This document shows, piece after piece, positions 49,118 through 60,500 of a DNA stretch of 64,000 nucleotides (its first letter is position 1; each line of letters starts with the position of its first letter). This stretch comes from Polytrichum commune. Its lineage: Eukaryota > Streptophyta > Polytrichopsida > Polytrichales > Polytrichaceae. The position numbers were made by a program, and so were the translations under genes. Below the pieces are notes generated by a model, which was given only the letters and a program-made list of their open reading frames with translations, ran no database searches and was not told the origin of the DNA. Location: NCBI GenBank assembly GCA_950295325.1, contig OX485808.1:5646501-5710500 (forward strand), written 5' to 3'.

Positions 49118-49262
49118 TACACTCGTGCACACATATACACTCATGCACACATATACACTCATACACACATATACACTCATACACACATACACACATATAC
49201 ACCCATACACATATACACATATACACCCATACACATATACACATATACACCCATACATATAT
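49118..49262. repeat. ACACAT / ACACTCAT microsatellite
   Basis: About 145 bp of short AC-rich units (ATACACTCATGCACAC, ATACACCCATACAC and the like). It lies in the presumed intron between the segments 49676-49497 and 49069-48683. It is not a CRISPR array: there are no spacers of constant length and the units are 6-16 bp. Confidence 0.9.
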
Positions 49263-49814
49263 ATGTTTGCAACTTATCATGATTTCATAACTCGCATATG
49301 CGGTAGCAACTGAACCAAAATTGCGTACACATGCACGTTCAAGCGAGTCTGGATTTATACAGATTCAAGTATACTTATGCTAATGACCCTGAATTGGTAA
49401 TGAAATGTGTGTTTGATATTACAATAACCTTTACACAATAACGTTGTCGAAACAATAAATGACACAATAATAATAAATGACACAATAATAAATTACCAGA
49501 GTTGATCCATCAGTCCATTGCACATGGTGCAAGTTGTTCTTCACTGGGGAAACCTCCATTGGGTTCCGCGACTCTGAAAATTGTTTCGCCTCTATTGGAC
49601 CGCGTGAGAGCCCCGAAGTGGGGCACGCAAAAGCTGATGGCGTGGAACTGGATGGTGTGTACCCAGCAGGAGGAAGCTGAAGATACCATAAAATATAATG
49701 TTACTAGACATACAATCCTACTTATTTCTTTGCTACTTCTATTCGATCGATTTGCAACTTTTCTACAATTTCCGAGTCGGTTTCTTTGAGCCCGTTGGAT
49801 TTCAAAACTGCCAC

Positions 49815-50534
49815 CTTGACTACATCGTTATGCCGTACAGGTTGTTGCCCAAATCTACGGCTGACCACAAAGTCGCGTGCATCAGATACTGGTGAGTAGA
49901 ACAATGATTGAAAGTAAGGAAGGAGGACCTTTGTCATGTCTGCGTCTTGCACCCGATTAGATGTGAATGGGTTGGGAAAGATACCACACTCGTCCGGATT
50001 GCAAACAGATTTGTAAGGGCAATCGTCTACTAGAATGGTGTTGGAGGGTGCAGCTGTGATCCTTCCAGAATCGAAGGATATAGGCGGCCACCAAAACTTG
50101 TTGAGTAAACTTTTCAAAAACAAAGGAGCTTCTAGCTTCAAAGGGTTCATGACGACATTGTTCCACATGTCCTTGAACAAGGTGCAATCCTCTTGGCCAA
50201 GTACTAATGCGGGTTTTGGGCCCCCGGCAAATAGATACTCCACCACAAGGTCTACAGTGGATTTTTTCATGGATGACCATATGCAAACATGGAACATGGA
50301 GGACATCCGCAACCAAAACACCTTGTATCCCAGTCTAGGTAGGACAACCTTGGGCCCTACCAAGGCCGGAGGTTTGTCCGGTGCTTTATCGTAAGTTATC
50401 CAAGTGGGCACAGTCACCATACCCGGGTTACGTCGGGAATAGTGGCAAAATATGCCGTTTAAATCGAACACCACAATGAACCTTCGACTGGGTGTAGCAG
50501 CAGGCGCCTGCCGACATGAACCCACTGTGAGCTT
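49815..50534 (-). CDS. FCP1/NIF-type HAD-superfamily domain exon
   Basis: 240 codons in phase 0. Motif I is RFIVVFDLNGIFCHYS, so the usual DxD pair reads D-L-N. Motif II fits VCIWSSM, and motif III/IV fits TILVDDCPYKSVCNPDECGI. In this superfamily the first Asp is the nucleophile and the second the general acid. The Asn in the second place is known from a plant group of FCP1-like proteins, so it need not mean a dead enzyme. A substrate cannot be inferred. Start and end are set by an acceptor (ATGTCAG) and a donor (AAG then GTGGCA). The frame continues to 49722 if that donor is not used. Confidence 0.7.
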
Positions 50535-50687
50535 CTGACATGTGCTACATAGAAATTAAACATAGAATGACCTCGCAAACCTAGGCATGATGGACTAGAC
50601 CATTAAGTAGTTCATTGTGTAGTCCTCCAAACCACGTGTGGTATGGGCGAACTCGAACGACAGGGAGAAATGGGCCATGATCAATAC

Positions 50688-50900
50688 CTCGTACTGTATT
50701 GGATTGAATTCCCATCGCTCAGAGTATCCTAGGGAAGGATCTTCGGGATACTTAGACATTAGTCTTTTAGCACACGCGATTCCCATCTCCCTTGTGAAAA
50801 CTTGGCAAGGTCTATTGATCTTTGGGTATGTGTCATCGTAAACAAATAGCTTATCATAGACGACGTCTTTTGGTAGAGGCGCTATCGAATGCTGTGGAGC
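50688..50900 (-). CDS. Conserved-looking exon before the HAD-like domain
   Basis: 71 codons, phase 0 at both ends, from acceptor GGTTCAG to donor GTATTG. Sequence includes DKLFVYDDTYPKINRPCQVF and MGIACAKRLMSKYPEDPSLG. If the donor is not used, the frame continues through FSLSFEFAHTTRGLEDYTMN to a stop at 50595, which would make this the end of a separate gene. No domain recognised. Confidence 0.5.
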
Positions 50901-51016
50901 CTGAACCCAAAATTACGCGATTTTAAATAAATGGGGAGGTGAAAAGGTCAAAATAGACATATGTCAATCGAAACTAACGTGCCTTTTAACGAATGCATTG
51001 GATGAAATAAACTTAC

Positions 51017-51682
51017 TTTGACATGTGAAGGCACCACTTTTACAAGCTCGGCACGCCGTCTCTGATCGTCTTGGTTGTTGTGCGTCGTCCAGAAATCTTG
51101 GCAACCAACGTTGTTGAATACTGGATGGGGATCCTTCTCGCCTTGTGGCCAACGTGTCAAATACCTCCTAACTACTTGTGGAGCATTTATGGTGGCTTCT
51201 GGATTCGACGAGTCCAATGGGATAACATTGACAGCACTCGTCGATGCCGTCGCATGCGACTGTGGCTTTGTTTGAGGGCACTCCACGGGTGGAGTTGAAG
51301 CCTCTTCGTTGGCAACATCATCATCCACACCTTGCGGCGATAGCTGGACAACCTCCAAAGGTGAGGGCTCAAGTGGAGGTTGCGCAGAATGTGGCACTTG
51401 GATAACTTCTTGAATGATGTCACTAATTGTAGAATTTGCCACTTGTTTGATGCCAGTCGGCGAGAGTGCCATACGCGGCGATGGAACCTGAGCTTGCAAA
51501 TGTTCTGGCGGTGACGGGGCCGTGGGTGGAGCGCGGGTGACCACCGCTGCATCCGAAGTGTGTATGGGAACCACAATAGGCAAGGGGTTGATGTGCTCGT
51601 TGTCGATTGGGGTAAGTGACGTTTGAATAGACAAAATTGCAGTGTGTGATGCATCCACTCGTTCTGGGTTGTGCAAGCAAGC
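51017..51682 (-). CDS. Pro/Ser/Val-rich exon
   Basis: 222 codons, phase 0 at both ends (acceptor ATTCACAG, donor GTAAGT). Low-complexity, rich in Pro, Ser, Gln and Val, ending in a more ordered part (QVVRRYLTRWPQGEKDPHP and CQDFWTTHNNQDDQRRRAEL). Probably a flexible linker followed by a small folded piece. No domain recognised. Confidence 0.55.
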
Positions 51683-51979
51683 CTGTGAATTGCAAGACAT
51701 TATTAAGGACAATTGAATGCAAACTAGAAAGTACATGTGCTAGACAAAGGAATCCATTTTATTTATAATAAATGGTCGAACATATTGCATCTCCTCCCCA
51801 CAAGGGAGGAGTTCCGGGTAATCAACACCCCTAACTCTATTTATTCTACTCGTCCTAGTCCACTTTTAGCTTCAAGATGCCGCGCCATCACCGACCTGGA
51901 TCAAACATCCAGGTGGAGATTCAGTCACTTGAACAGAAAAACTTGCATACTGAAATGTTCACGGGGATCGAATACTTAC

Positions 51980-53149
51980 ATTGACCTCGGCCTTGTCAGA
52001 GGTGTCCATGGTTGTCGGTGCTGCATCCACGCAGAAGATATCCACTGTTTGCACGCCAACTGGGAGCGATGCGCCCACCTGATCGTTCACCCTTTCGGGC
52101 TCGGCTGCACCGACTGCAACATCCACTGTGGGTGTTGGTGTCGGCACTTGCTGAGGGGGGGTATTTTTTGCTAGGCCCAACGCTTATTGGAGCAATCCCG
52201 ACAGCATGTGTGCTTCTCAAGATCCCCACAATCTTGTCTTCCAATACAGACTCCGCTATCACAGGCTCTGGAACCCGAGAAATATGTCTTTTCGTATGCC
52301 GGTCCTTGTGCTTGCCTCGCTTGGAGGCCTTGGATTTTGGGGCACTGGGCGGTGGCAGTTCTTGTTCGCTCTCAGATACAAGTGACGCCGTGGAAGGCCG
52401 GGAGGTGGTTGCCACTTCGGGTGTGAGCTCAGCCGCATCACCTTCGGCCTCCTCTTCAACACGAGCCTGCTCATCTTCTCCTTGAGCCACCTCTCGTTCT
52501 TCTTGTGCTCCCTCGCAAGCCCCTCGCAAGCCCCTTGTGCGTCGTCAAGGCCCCCCTCGAGCTCCCCCTCGAGCGTTCCCTCAAACTCCTCCTCATGGTC
52601 CGAGTCCTCGGCATCTTGCTCTTCATTGGCATCTCCCTCGTGATCCTCGTCGCGATACTGGTCTTCGGCCGGGTCACCTTCCGCTAGAGAGGTGACATGC
52701 TCGTCCTCTTCAAATTCCAGGACCTTGCAGCGCATAGGTGAAGCGGCAGACTGTGGTTGTGGCGATTGTGTGTGAATGGAATCGCATTCATCCGATTGCG
52801 TATCCATATGGGCACTTTCCCCTCTACTGGAGGCCTCCTCTGTATCCTGTTCACTAGGCGCCTCTTTGTCGTCGTCGTCATATTTGGGCTCCTCATACTC
52901 GCCCTTGGATTCGTCTCTATCAACGTCCATGGCGTCGATGTCCAAACCGGGTGACGGATCTCGCGAGACATCCTCCAGCAACAGTGCAGGGGGTGCTTCT
53001 TGCTGAGGTTGAGGGTGGTCATCTCTATCACCTGCAGCTTCATGGTCTTCTTGGTCATCTTGAAAGTCCACAGCCCGAAGTCGCCGAACGTGATCTATCT
53101 TCTCGGGAAGCGTGTGCATGAAGCTAGAGTCCATGCACGAGAACACATG
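51980..53149 (-). pseudogene. Acidic low-complexity exon with compensating frameshifts
   Basis: Starts after acceptor GAATAG as HVFSCMDSSFMHTLPEKIDH and becomes very rich in Asp and Glu. At 52510-52531 an 11-bp string is present twice in a row, which shifts the frame. The acidic and Ser-rich composition continues in the new frame (EEEAEGDAAELTPEVATTS, then KSKASKRGKHKDRHTKRH) until about 52150, where a G7/T6 homopolymer area shifts it back to the original frame (NTPPQQVPTPTPTVDVAVG). Read straight through, the first frame meets a stop at 52259. The donor is GTAAGT at 51979. Confidence 0.6.
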
Positions 53150-53239
53150 CTATTCGTTCATTTGCATACATGAACAATATTAGAATAGATAAACAAGCCT
53201 GCGAATAAAAGCAAGGTTGCGGATGTTGTATGGACTCAC

Positions 53240-54484
53240 CAATGCGGCAGCAATAGGCTTCAACCCGCCGAATAGATTTATCACAACTCCTCCCGAGCTT
53301 CCAAGGTTGCTGAGAAACGAGTTGTAAACCTCCATTCGCAACTCGCCTCTGTTCGCTTCGTATGAAAGCTCCGACCACTCCTTCGGGTTCACATTGTAAC
53401 GCCGAGTTACAGGCGCTATCATGGGACATCGAAACTGCTTGTGGCGCGGGAGGATACTTCGGCAAGTGAGGAAGTCCACATAAAAAAGAGGGGTAGTCCT
53501 CAGCCAATCTACTTCCTTGTTCAAGGTTTGATCCTCAACGTGACATGGTAGATAAACTGACGGAACGTTCAGAAACGTCCCCGGGTGCTTGCGAATCAAG
53601 GCGGAGATGAACTCTTCAGCCGCGGGGTGGTTGCGCAAATCGGACACAATCATCCAAGCGGGGATTTTCTTGAGGCCCGGGGCCCAGACCGGGTCTGCAA
53701 CATACTTCACCAAGGACTCGACCACCGAAGATGACACTGGCTGATCGACACACCCCGGGATGAATCTAAAGTCGATGAAGCCCCCCGTAATGGTGAACTT
53801 CGAGAGCCATTCAGTGTCGACCTTGTCCTGATTAGGGATCACCAACTTCCGCTTCAGAGGATTATAATATACATATCGAGTGATCACTTGTCCTTGACTC
53901 TCTTCTACCGGTGTTTGCAGCCACTCTTGCAACAAACGCAAGCATGCCGGGGTAGGGTCCAGTTTTTTGTAGTTCGGCAACCGCTTCTTATTCAACCAAC
54001 CATCACCTGCAACATGATAAAGCTTCACCCACTTGGCCTTTGTGATGCCATGGTCCCTCTTGAATTTGTCCCAAACAGATCTATTAAGGCATTCATTGTC
54101 CTCCGAATCCTTTTCCCAAATGCCAAGATCGTTTGGGTCGAGTGCTGACAACTCTTGCAAAAGAATATTCTTCCACTTCCTAAAATTATACCACGACTTC
54201 AAGGTCGTGACATCGTGGTTCTTCGTGGCTCGGAGAGAGACTCTAGGAACCTCTTCGCTAGGCCTTACCTCGAGGATACGTCTCGCACACAGAAGATAGT
54301 CGGGCCGTGTTAGGCCTGCCATCATCCTTAAAGTTTCCCTGGTCAATGGCTTACAAACATACGGCTTCTCCTCGAATGGTGTTGCCGATTTTTTCTTCTC
54401 GTGGCGGGCTCGTTGTTTCTGCTGCGCGTCCAGGTATTCTTCTAAATAGGTAAAGTCTGGTTTGTCCGGGTTTATAAGGGTCAT
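53240..54484 (-). CDS. Globular domain exon of unknown family, about 415 residues
   Basis: Begins at ATG 54484 (MTLINPDKPDFTYLEEYLDA) and ends at a clear donor (TTG then GTGAGTCC). The sequence is not low-complexity and contains several Trp-rich phrases (VTTLKSWYNFRKWKNIL, KAKWVKLYHVAGDGWLNKKR, VKYVADPVWAPGLKKIPAWM, IAPVTRRYNVNPKEWSELSY), which suggests a real folded domain under past selection. Another frame just upstream (54618-54490) reads MEASFTAIARGITHNDLNAE and then MADDETSRMWKKVF. It looks like the natural N-terminal continuation but is one frame off, so a frameshift lies near 54495. No known domain recognised. Confidence 0.6.
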
Positions 54485-54688
54485 GTCTCGTGTCCTTGAA
54501 ATACCTTCTTCCACATCCTCGAGGTCTCATCATCTGCCATGATGAGTGCCAGCTCGGCATTAAGGTCGTTGTGGGTGATCCCTCTAGCAATGGCGGTAAA
54601 TGAAGCCTCCATGCTTGTCGTGAAATTATGCAATGGAGAAGTGTTAGAACACAAGTTGAAGTAACTTTGAATGGAGGGTAGAGGCGAG

Positions 54689-54878
54689 GGAACTTCCTCT
54701 CGGCCGAGAGGAAGTTCCATCAATCCTCCCATCCTTCAATCAGGGCTCAAGGGATTGAGGGAGGTGAGGGAACTTCCTCTCGGCCGAGAGGAAGTTCCAT
54801 CAATCCTCCCATCCCTCAATCAAGGATCAAGGGCTTGGGAGAGGTGAAGGAACTTCCTCTCGGCCGAGAGGAAGTTTC
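54689..54878. repeat. Palindrome array 1: 80-bp unit, three copies
   Basis: Perfect palindromes of 30, 30 and 26 bp (arms GGAACTTCCTCTCGG / CCGAGAGGAAGTTCC; the third is AACTTCCTCTCGG / CCGAGAGGAAGTT) start at 54689, 54769 and 54851. Each is followed by a diverged copy of CATCAATCCTCCCATCC and TCAAGGG. The period is exactly 80 bp. The array lies between the segment ending at 54988 and the next coding segment. Confidence 0.9.
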
Positions 54879-54987
54879 CTCACATCTCCCAATTCCTTGA
54901 GCCTTGATTGAGGGATGGGAAAGTGGAGTCTGCATGTGGGAGTGCGAAAATAAAAATTGGAGTGGGAGTGGGTGTATGAAAACTTAC

Positions 54988-55615
54988 TCTCCATGCCTCC
55001 TTCATTTTGGGGTTTATAGTTGTCCCCACAGCGTTGATCCGTTGTTTTGAGGGCCTCCCTAGTTTCACCCACACCCTACGATAGTACATAATCTGTGTTG
55101 TCCAAGTAGGAGTGAACTTGTTGAAAGAATTAGAGTTGTTTAGAGTATAGGAAAGACGAACTATCATGCTTGGATCATTGGTCCAAACAATCGTACAAGG
55201 CCAAATCTTCAATTTATCCTTCAGTGATTGATTTGTATCCTTGTGCCCTATAATCTGCCTCGATGCAGCCACGCTGTGTTGACCGTTGATGATCATAAAA
55301 TTGCCGTCCTTGATGTCGTCCCAAGTCATTCCTTCTCTCCATGTCTCACCCTTATTGAGTTTCGGCATGAGACATAGATTGTGATGGAGTCACGCTGGTG
55401 GGGTCTGTATAAGGTAGTTCTTCATGAGAGCTACTCCGGCGTCATCCAATGGGCGAGTAACTTGATACGACTTTGCGCTCAATATTTTCTTAATATGGAC
55501 ATGGAAAACTTTCTCGATACCGAAAGGATATAGTTGTCCAAATAATTGGACGAATTTCTTGCGGTCCGCTGCAGCTTCCTCAAGACTTGGTTCCTCGCCA
55601 TGCGCGATGACTCTG
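54988..55615 (-). pseudogene. DGQHR/ParB-like domain fragment with in-frame TGA
   Basis: Read in one frame: EEAAADRKKFVQLFGQLYPF, VHIKKILSAKSYQVTRPLDD, then IQTPPA, TGA (55392-55390), LHHNLCLMPKLNKGETWREG, then DIKDGNFMIINGQHSVAASR, CTIVWTNDPSMIVRLSYTLN and RINAVGTTINPKMKEAWR before a donor (GTAAGT at 54987). The INGQHSVAASR motif resembles the DGQHR and ParB-like nuclease-fold family, where this loop binds nucleotide or nucleic acid; that link is my inference from the motif alone. The sequence on both sides of the TGA is of equal quality, so the stop looks recent. It may be the 5' part of the multi-domain locus next to it. Confidence 0.55.
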
Positions 55616-55625
55616 CCCCTCTCTG

Positions 55626-55893
55626 GTGTGAGGGTGGGGAGGGGCTCTTCAAATGAGAGCGCAGGGGAGAACTTCCTCTCGCCCGAGAGGAAGTTTTCCC
55701 TCTCCTCAAGTCTTTGTGTGAGGGTGGGGAGGGGCTCTTCAAATGAGAGCGCAGGGGAAAACTTCCTCGCTCGAGAGGAAGTTTTCCCTCTCCTCAAGTC
55801 TTTGTGTGAGGGTGGGGAGGGGCTCTTCAAATATGAGCGCAGGGGAGAACTTCCTCTCGCCCGAGAGGAAGTTTTCCCTCCCATCCTGGTGCT
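55626..55893. repeat. Palindrome array 2: about 90-bp unit, three copies
   Basis: Units start at 55626, 55716 and 55804, each with GTGTGAGGGTGGGGAGGGG, CTCTTCAAAT, GAGCGCAGGGGA and the palindrome arms AACTTCCTCTCG / CGAGAGGAAGTT around a 2-nt centre. Copy 2 has lost 2 bp in the palindrome. The array is translatable on the minus strand (repeats of ERENFLSGERKFSPALSFEE), but this is probably not real coding sequence. Confidence 0.9.
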
Positions 55894-55934
55894 TGTGAGG
55901 GAGGGTTTGTGTGAGGGATAAGTTCTCCACACTA

Positions 55935-57545
55935 TTTTGAGTTATGTAACATTGAGTTGAATCAAGCATTAAATACCGACTGTGAATTCATTCAATTGAT
56001 ATCAATGCACATGCCAAAACATAACTATTGTGTCAATGACACTATCAAACTGCAATGTCTCAATTTCTACTTTGAAACTGTAATACACCCATCATGGCGC
56101 CCACACAGAGCCTCTTCAGTACCAGTCTGGTTCTCCCTTGCTACCAATGTATCCAGAATCTCATGGCAATGTGACGATGAATCTATGATGGAAATTGATG
56201 ACTCCCAATTGAGTTTCTTGCAATAAGATGTGATGTTTCAATGAGACTGCATGATTATCACACAAACAATTAACGCAGAAGAAAGACAAACTTTGGAACT
56301 AGTTCGGCAACAACAAATACAATATAATCAAGAGAGATTGAAAAAAACATTTGCTTAGTTTAGTTTTTAGGGTTTAGGGTTTACATTGATGAATGCCACT
56401 ACAGCTACAATTGCTACATTGATATTCAGCAAGATCCACCATTATTTGAGGAAGTTGAGGAACAGAACATTGAAGATACTATGTTTGCTTATTCCAATAT
56501 GAGGGAGTAAGATGCATTCAAAGGTAACTAAATAACCACCTTATATCCCAGTTCTCACTGTATCTGCAGAAAGTGCACTCTCACTATTGCAAGCAGACTG
56601 CAATCAGCATCGCCTCCCAAAGTTTACAGAAACCACCTACCACCCAAGAAAATCTTTTACTAAGGAAAGAGGGTTAGTGTGAAAATAGTCTTTGGCACAA
56701 AAGAACAGTTGTGGTCAACACATCTCATTGCAGCTTACTTGAGGTCAACTGATTTAAAAGATCAAATTAGCACTCATACATCTTTCAATCCTAGACATTC
56801 AACCCTGACATTTCAACAACCAAGCACATTCAACCCAACACATTCAACCCTGAAATTTCTGCACCCCAACCAACAACTCAACACATTCAACCCTGATAGA
56901 TAACTCAAACACATATTCTAAGTGGAGAGAGCACAACTCTGACTTGAGAGATGCACACCAGTTATTTTCAGATGTTCATAGAGATCGCACAAGACCAACA
57001 GATTCAAAGCACATACAAACATACTCATAATAATTCAAAGAATGTTCATCAAATCGCTCCATACCAACATTCAAACATGAAGTTATAAGCAAAATCTGGT
57101 GTAGTGGTGGAATACTCACCAGAAGTTGTTGTGAGGCGCGCCGAAGATTTCCGAAGCCGCTGGATATGCACCTCCGCGCCCAAACCTGGAGTAGTGGGAG
57201 ATTGCGTGCAAATGCAATGAGAGGCGAGGAAATGTGAGGCAATGCGAGGAAATGTGAGGAAATGCGAGGAAAAGAGAGGGAGAGAGTTGGAGTGAGGGAG
57301 GGAGAGAGGAGGGGAGGGAGGAGGTGCGGCCACAAATGAAAAGGCGCAATGAATCCGAAGGGACTCCACCCGGGGGCCTCGGATAGTGGCCCGCATCGAC
57401 GGCGTACATTGAGCCGTCATTATAAACGGCCAAGATCATCTCACCTACCCATGATGACCCTCTATACCGACTAATAGCCCGTGTAGGGGAGCTCCAATCG
57501 ACATGTGTCGATAGAGTACGTTTGGACCGGGGGGGGGGCACCTAG
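55935..57545. other. Intergenic DNA with short satellites and telomere-like motif
   Basis: Contains TTTAGGGTTTAGGGTTTAC at about 56367-56385, a short tandem region at about 56790-56900 with CATTCAACCC units, and an AGGAAATGCG-type repeat at about 57225-57280. A minus-strand open frame (57541-57116) carries SPTRAISRYRGSSWVGEMIL and then YNDGSMYAVDAGHY. It starts with GTG, has no known domain, and its right part overlaps the repeats. I cannot support a gene. Confidence 0.4.
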
Positions 57546-60500
57546 GCAAACCTATATATATTTATGTAAAGGCGGGCTTCATACCTCAAAAGAGACCCCT
57601 AAACATGGATTTTGTCTTTCAATTTTATTTTCTTGCGCTTTGGCAATTTCTCGTCTGTTAAGTGATACATAAATTATTATGCAAGCACCATGATATAAAG
57701 CAGGGACAAAAATTGAACGGCTATTACCCTTTTCTTGGGGTCCAGAACTTCACACTCCCTTCAAAAAAAATTTGCAACCCTTCAAAAAAGAAGGGGTGAT
57801 TTTTTATTAAACCCTTCAAAATGGAGTATGGCGAAGATTCCTATGGAGTCTCTTGATTTTAAAGATATTTGGGAGAGGTGCATGAATGATTCATAAAAGA
57901 TTTCAAACGTGATTTAGATTGTGAGTTTCTTACATCTTTATATATACTACTGCTTTCTTGTTGTCCTCGAGATTATCATTGATATCAATATGTTGAGATG
58001 TCATTACCGTTTTATTGTACTCAAACAACCATGTTTCATTAATGAATAGTTCTATCTTTTAACCATGTGTGTTCTTTGGTCTTACTTGTTTTATAGTTTT
58101 CAACGTCGCTTAAATGATAAACATGGTAATGTGCACTTTCAACAAAAACTTCAATACATACATGAAAGGCAGTTTTTGAGGTAACCCTTCATTTTGAAAG
58201 GGAAAATTTAGAGTTATCCTTCCCTATGAAATACAAGCAACCCTTCAAATTATTGCCTTTATAAAACATGAGTAATTCATTCAAATTATCTGAACCCATC
58301 TTTATAAAACATGAGTATTTCATTCAAATTATTTGAACCCATCTTTATAAAACATGAGTATTTCATTCAAATAAGAAGCATTACTAGTGATGAGTAAATC
58401 TTCCATATGCGTGCCAAACTGTTTCATGAAATTTGACTATAATAAACACACAAAACAGATTTGCTTTAAGAACATATGATAAATATGGAAGAGAAGGTAC
58501 TTGAAATACATTAAGTTGTAACACATAGTTTTTTTTGGCACACAAAACCTTGACCTTACAACACTTTGATTATGATGAGATGACCTTCAAGTTGGGCACA
58601 TGTCTCTTTTAAAATCCATGACATTCAACTCATAATATTTAGGCCAAAGTTCACGTTGTGAGTGGAAAAATCACATCTACAAAATGGTAATGGCAAAATG
58701 TTGAACCGACTTTGATCATTAATGCATCCATGTGTCTATAATCATGGTGTAATGTTGTAACGTTGTAAATATAGCCTCACCTGTTACATGGAGGCTGTTA
58801 CATGGAGGCTGGACTTGGTTTTGAAGAATTCATTAAATCGGATGTGATGCTTGAAATTATGCCTTCTGAACATTGCCTACTGGGAATAGTTTTATATCAA
58901 CCCCTCATTTTTTTGAAGACCAAATTAAATAAAATGAGATGAGAAAAAAACTGCCTACACATAGTTTTAAAAATCCACCCGAATAGTTGCCTCCAATTAG
59001 AATTATAAACCACGAATAGTTGCCTGCCACGAAAATTAAAAGTCGTTCACAATGTTCAAATTTTATGAAAAAATCCAAAAAGTTGGGTAGTTTGACCTAT
59101 GGTACCTGTATCAAAAAAACCAAATAATCAGGTTTTCAATGCAATCATATGATTCAAAACATATTTGTTTCCTACATATAATTACAATTTTGGATCCTTT
59201 GTTAGAAGGGCCACAAGGGGTTCCTACATTAAAACAAATTGCATCACTCAATATTGGAATAAAACGCATTGTAAGTGATTATAATCAAGGCCACATAATA
59301 CGGGAGTTGCGTACCCGGTAAACGCACGCGATAAACGAAATGGAAGGGGGGTGTGATTGCCCCGAGCCCTACTATTATTATAACGGAACACTCAATAACA
59401 ACTAAATAATGTTATGGAGACCATCATCTAGTTGGTTAGTAATGATCCTCATCCTCTTTTCTTTTTAGTTCTTAAAATGTGGCTGTGCATTAAACATTTT
59501 CCCATTTTCATGCATCTCATTTAAATCTTGCCCTTCCACTATTTCACACATATATTGTGGGCCCATTGTGGTGTTATACTGGATTAGATACACTCACATT
59601 TCAAGGTCAAAGGCATCAAGGAGGCATACTTAATCATGTCAATTATGAGATCATAGCTACCGAAAAAACTAATAAAGTCAATAAGTAAGTGAGCTAAGTT
59701 AAGCATTTCTTATATGGACATTTTAAACCTCTGCACCCACTTATCGTTGGATATGAAACAAGTGGTTACCTAATCCAAGTCATGATATAGCCATTTCTTA
59801 ATCATTTTTGGAGACCATATGATGATCTTGACCGTTGTCCCTATTTTAGATCATAGTACTCTCAAGTCTTTTTCCAAGTGGATCATAAAGTTGATATCAG
59901 CCGCTATCTCGTAGACGCCCTTGTGCTTTATTACTCCACGCAATTAGCCTTTTTGACAACATGTACCTCTAGTCCCATCGCGAGCTTTTTGGCTCCTCGT
60001 ACCTTAAAATAAAGCTCCTTTTTATTATCCATTATTGGAGCCACATCAAACCACATATCACTGACATATACTAGGTGTTTGATTAAGATAAGAAACCAAA
60101 ATTGGACATAGCTATCTTATAATAATACGAAGACTCATTCTAAAACTCCACATACATCTTTGAATTCACAAATACATGCTCATTTTGAGAAAATTAGTGC
60201 GTGCTCTAAGGTGCTAGTAGTGTGATTAAAAATTTCGTATGCAAACACATTGCTTGTCAACGAATAGTGCCAATACTTTAAATGAATAATGATATTATAA
60301 ATATTACTCACGATGACCAATGCTTCCTAGGTCTTTTGCTGCCACTAAATCCCTACCATAAAGAACTTTAGTATCACCTTCACTACACTAAATAAGATAT
60401 TTAGTGTTTGATTATATTTGGGGTTTGCCACCACCACCCTACCTTGCTCAAAACTAATTTTCAATTCTTTAACCATTAGTGCTGGACATAAATGTACCGC

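Larger units (their letters stand above)
46836..54484 (-). pseudogene. Unrecognised multi-domain gene with HAD-like domain, damaged
   Basis: Eight minus-strand open segments can be joined by GT..AG introns that are all phase 0: 54484-53240, 53149-51980, 51682-51017, 50900-50688, 50534-49815, 49676-49497, 49069-48683, 47738-46836, ending at a stop at 46836. The product would be about 1,825 residues. Segments in order: a globular block, an acidic tail exon, a Pro-rich exon, a short conserved-looking exon, an FCP1/HAD-like domain, a linker, a segment with an internal repeat, and a segment with two helical repeats. The acidic exon has a frameshift pair with a stop between, and the 5' end has a frame change near 54495, so the copy is probably inactive. 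A single transcript is inferred from matching phases only. An alternative is several adjacent genes. I do not know the family. Confidence 0.55.

Noticed and set aside
49118-49262. Regularly repeated AC-rich block resembling a CRISPR array
   Set aside because: Units are 6-16 bp without unique spacers, it is a plain microsatellite in a eukaryotic intron, and the flanks hold no cas-like genes.
54689-54718. G+C-rich palindrome as a bacterial-type terminator
   Set aside because: No T tract follows, the copies are tandemly repeated, and the surrounding genes are eukaryotic with introns.
55390-55932. Minus-strand protein with repeats of SGERKFSPALSFEE
   Set aside because: The repeated part is the translated palindrome array; only the portion left of about 55615 looks like genuine protein.
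59280-59400. Possible tRNA-like or rRNA-like segment around ACCCGGTAAACGCACGCG
   Set aside because: No cloverleaf or conserved A and B boxes could be formed by eye.
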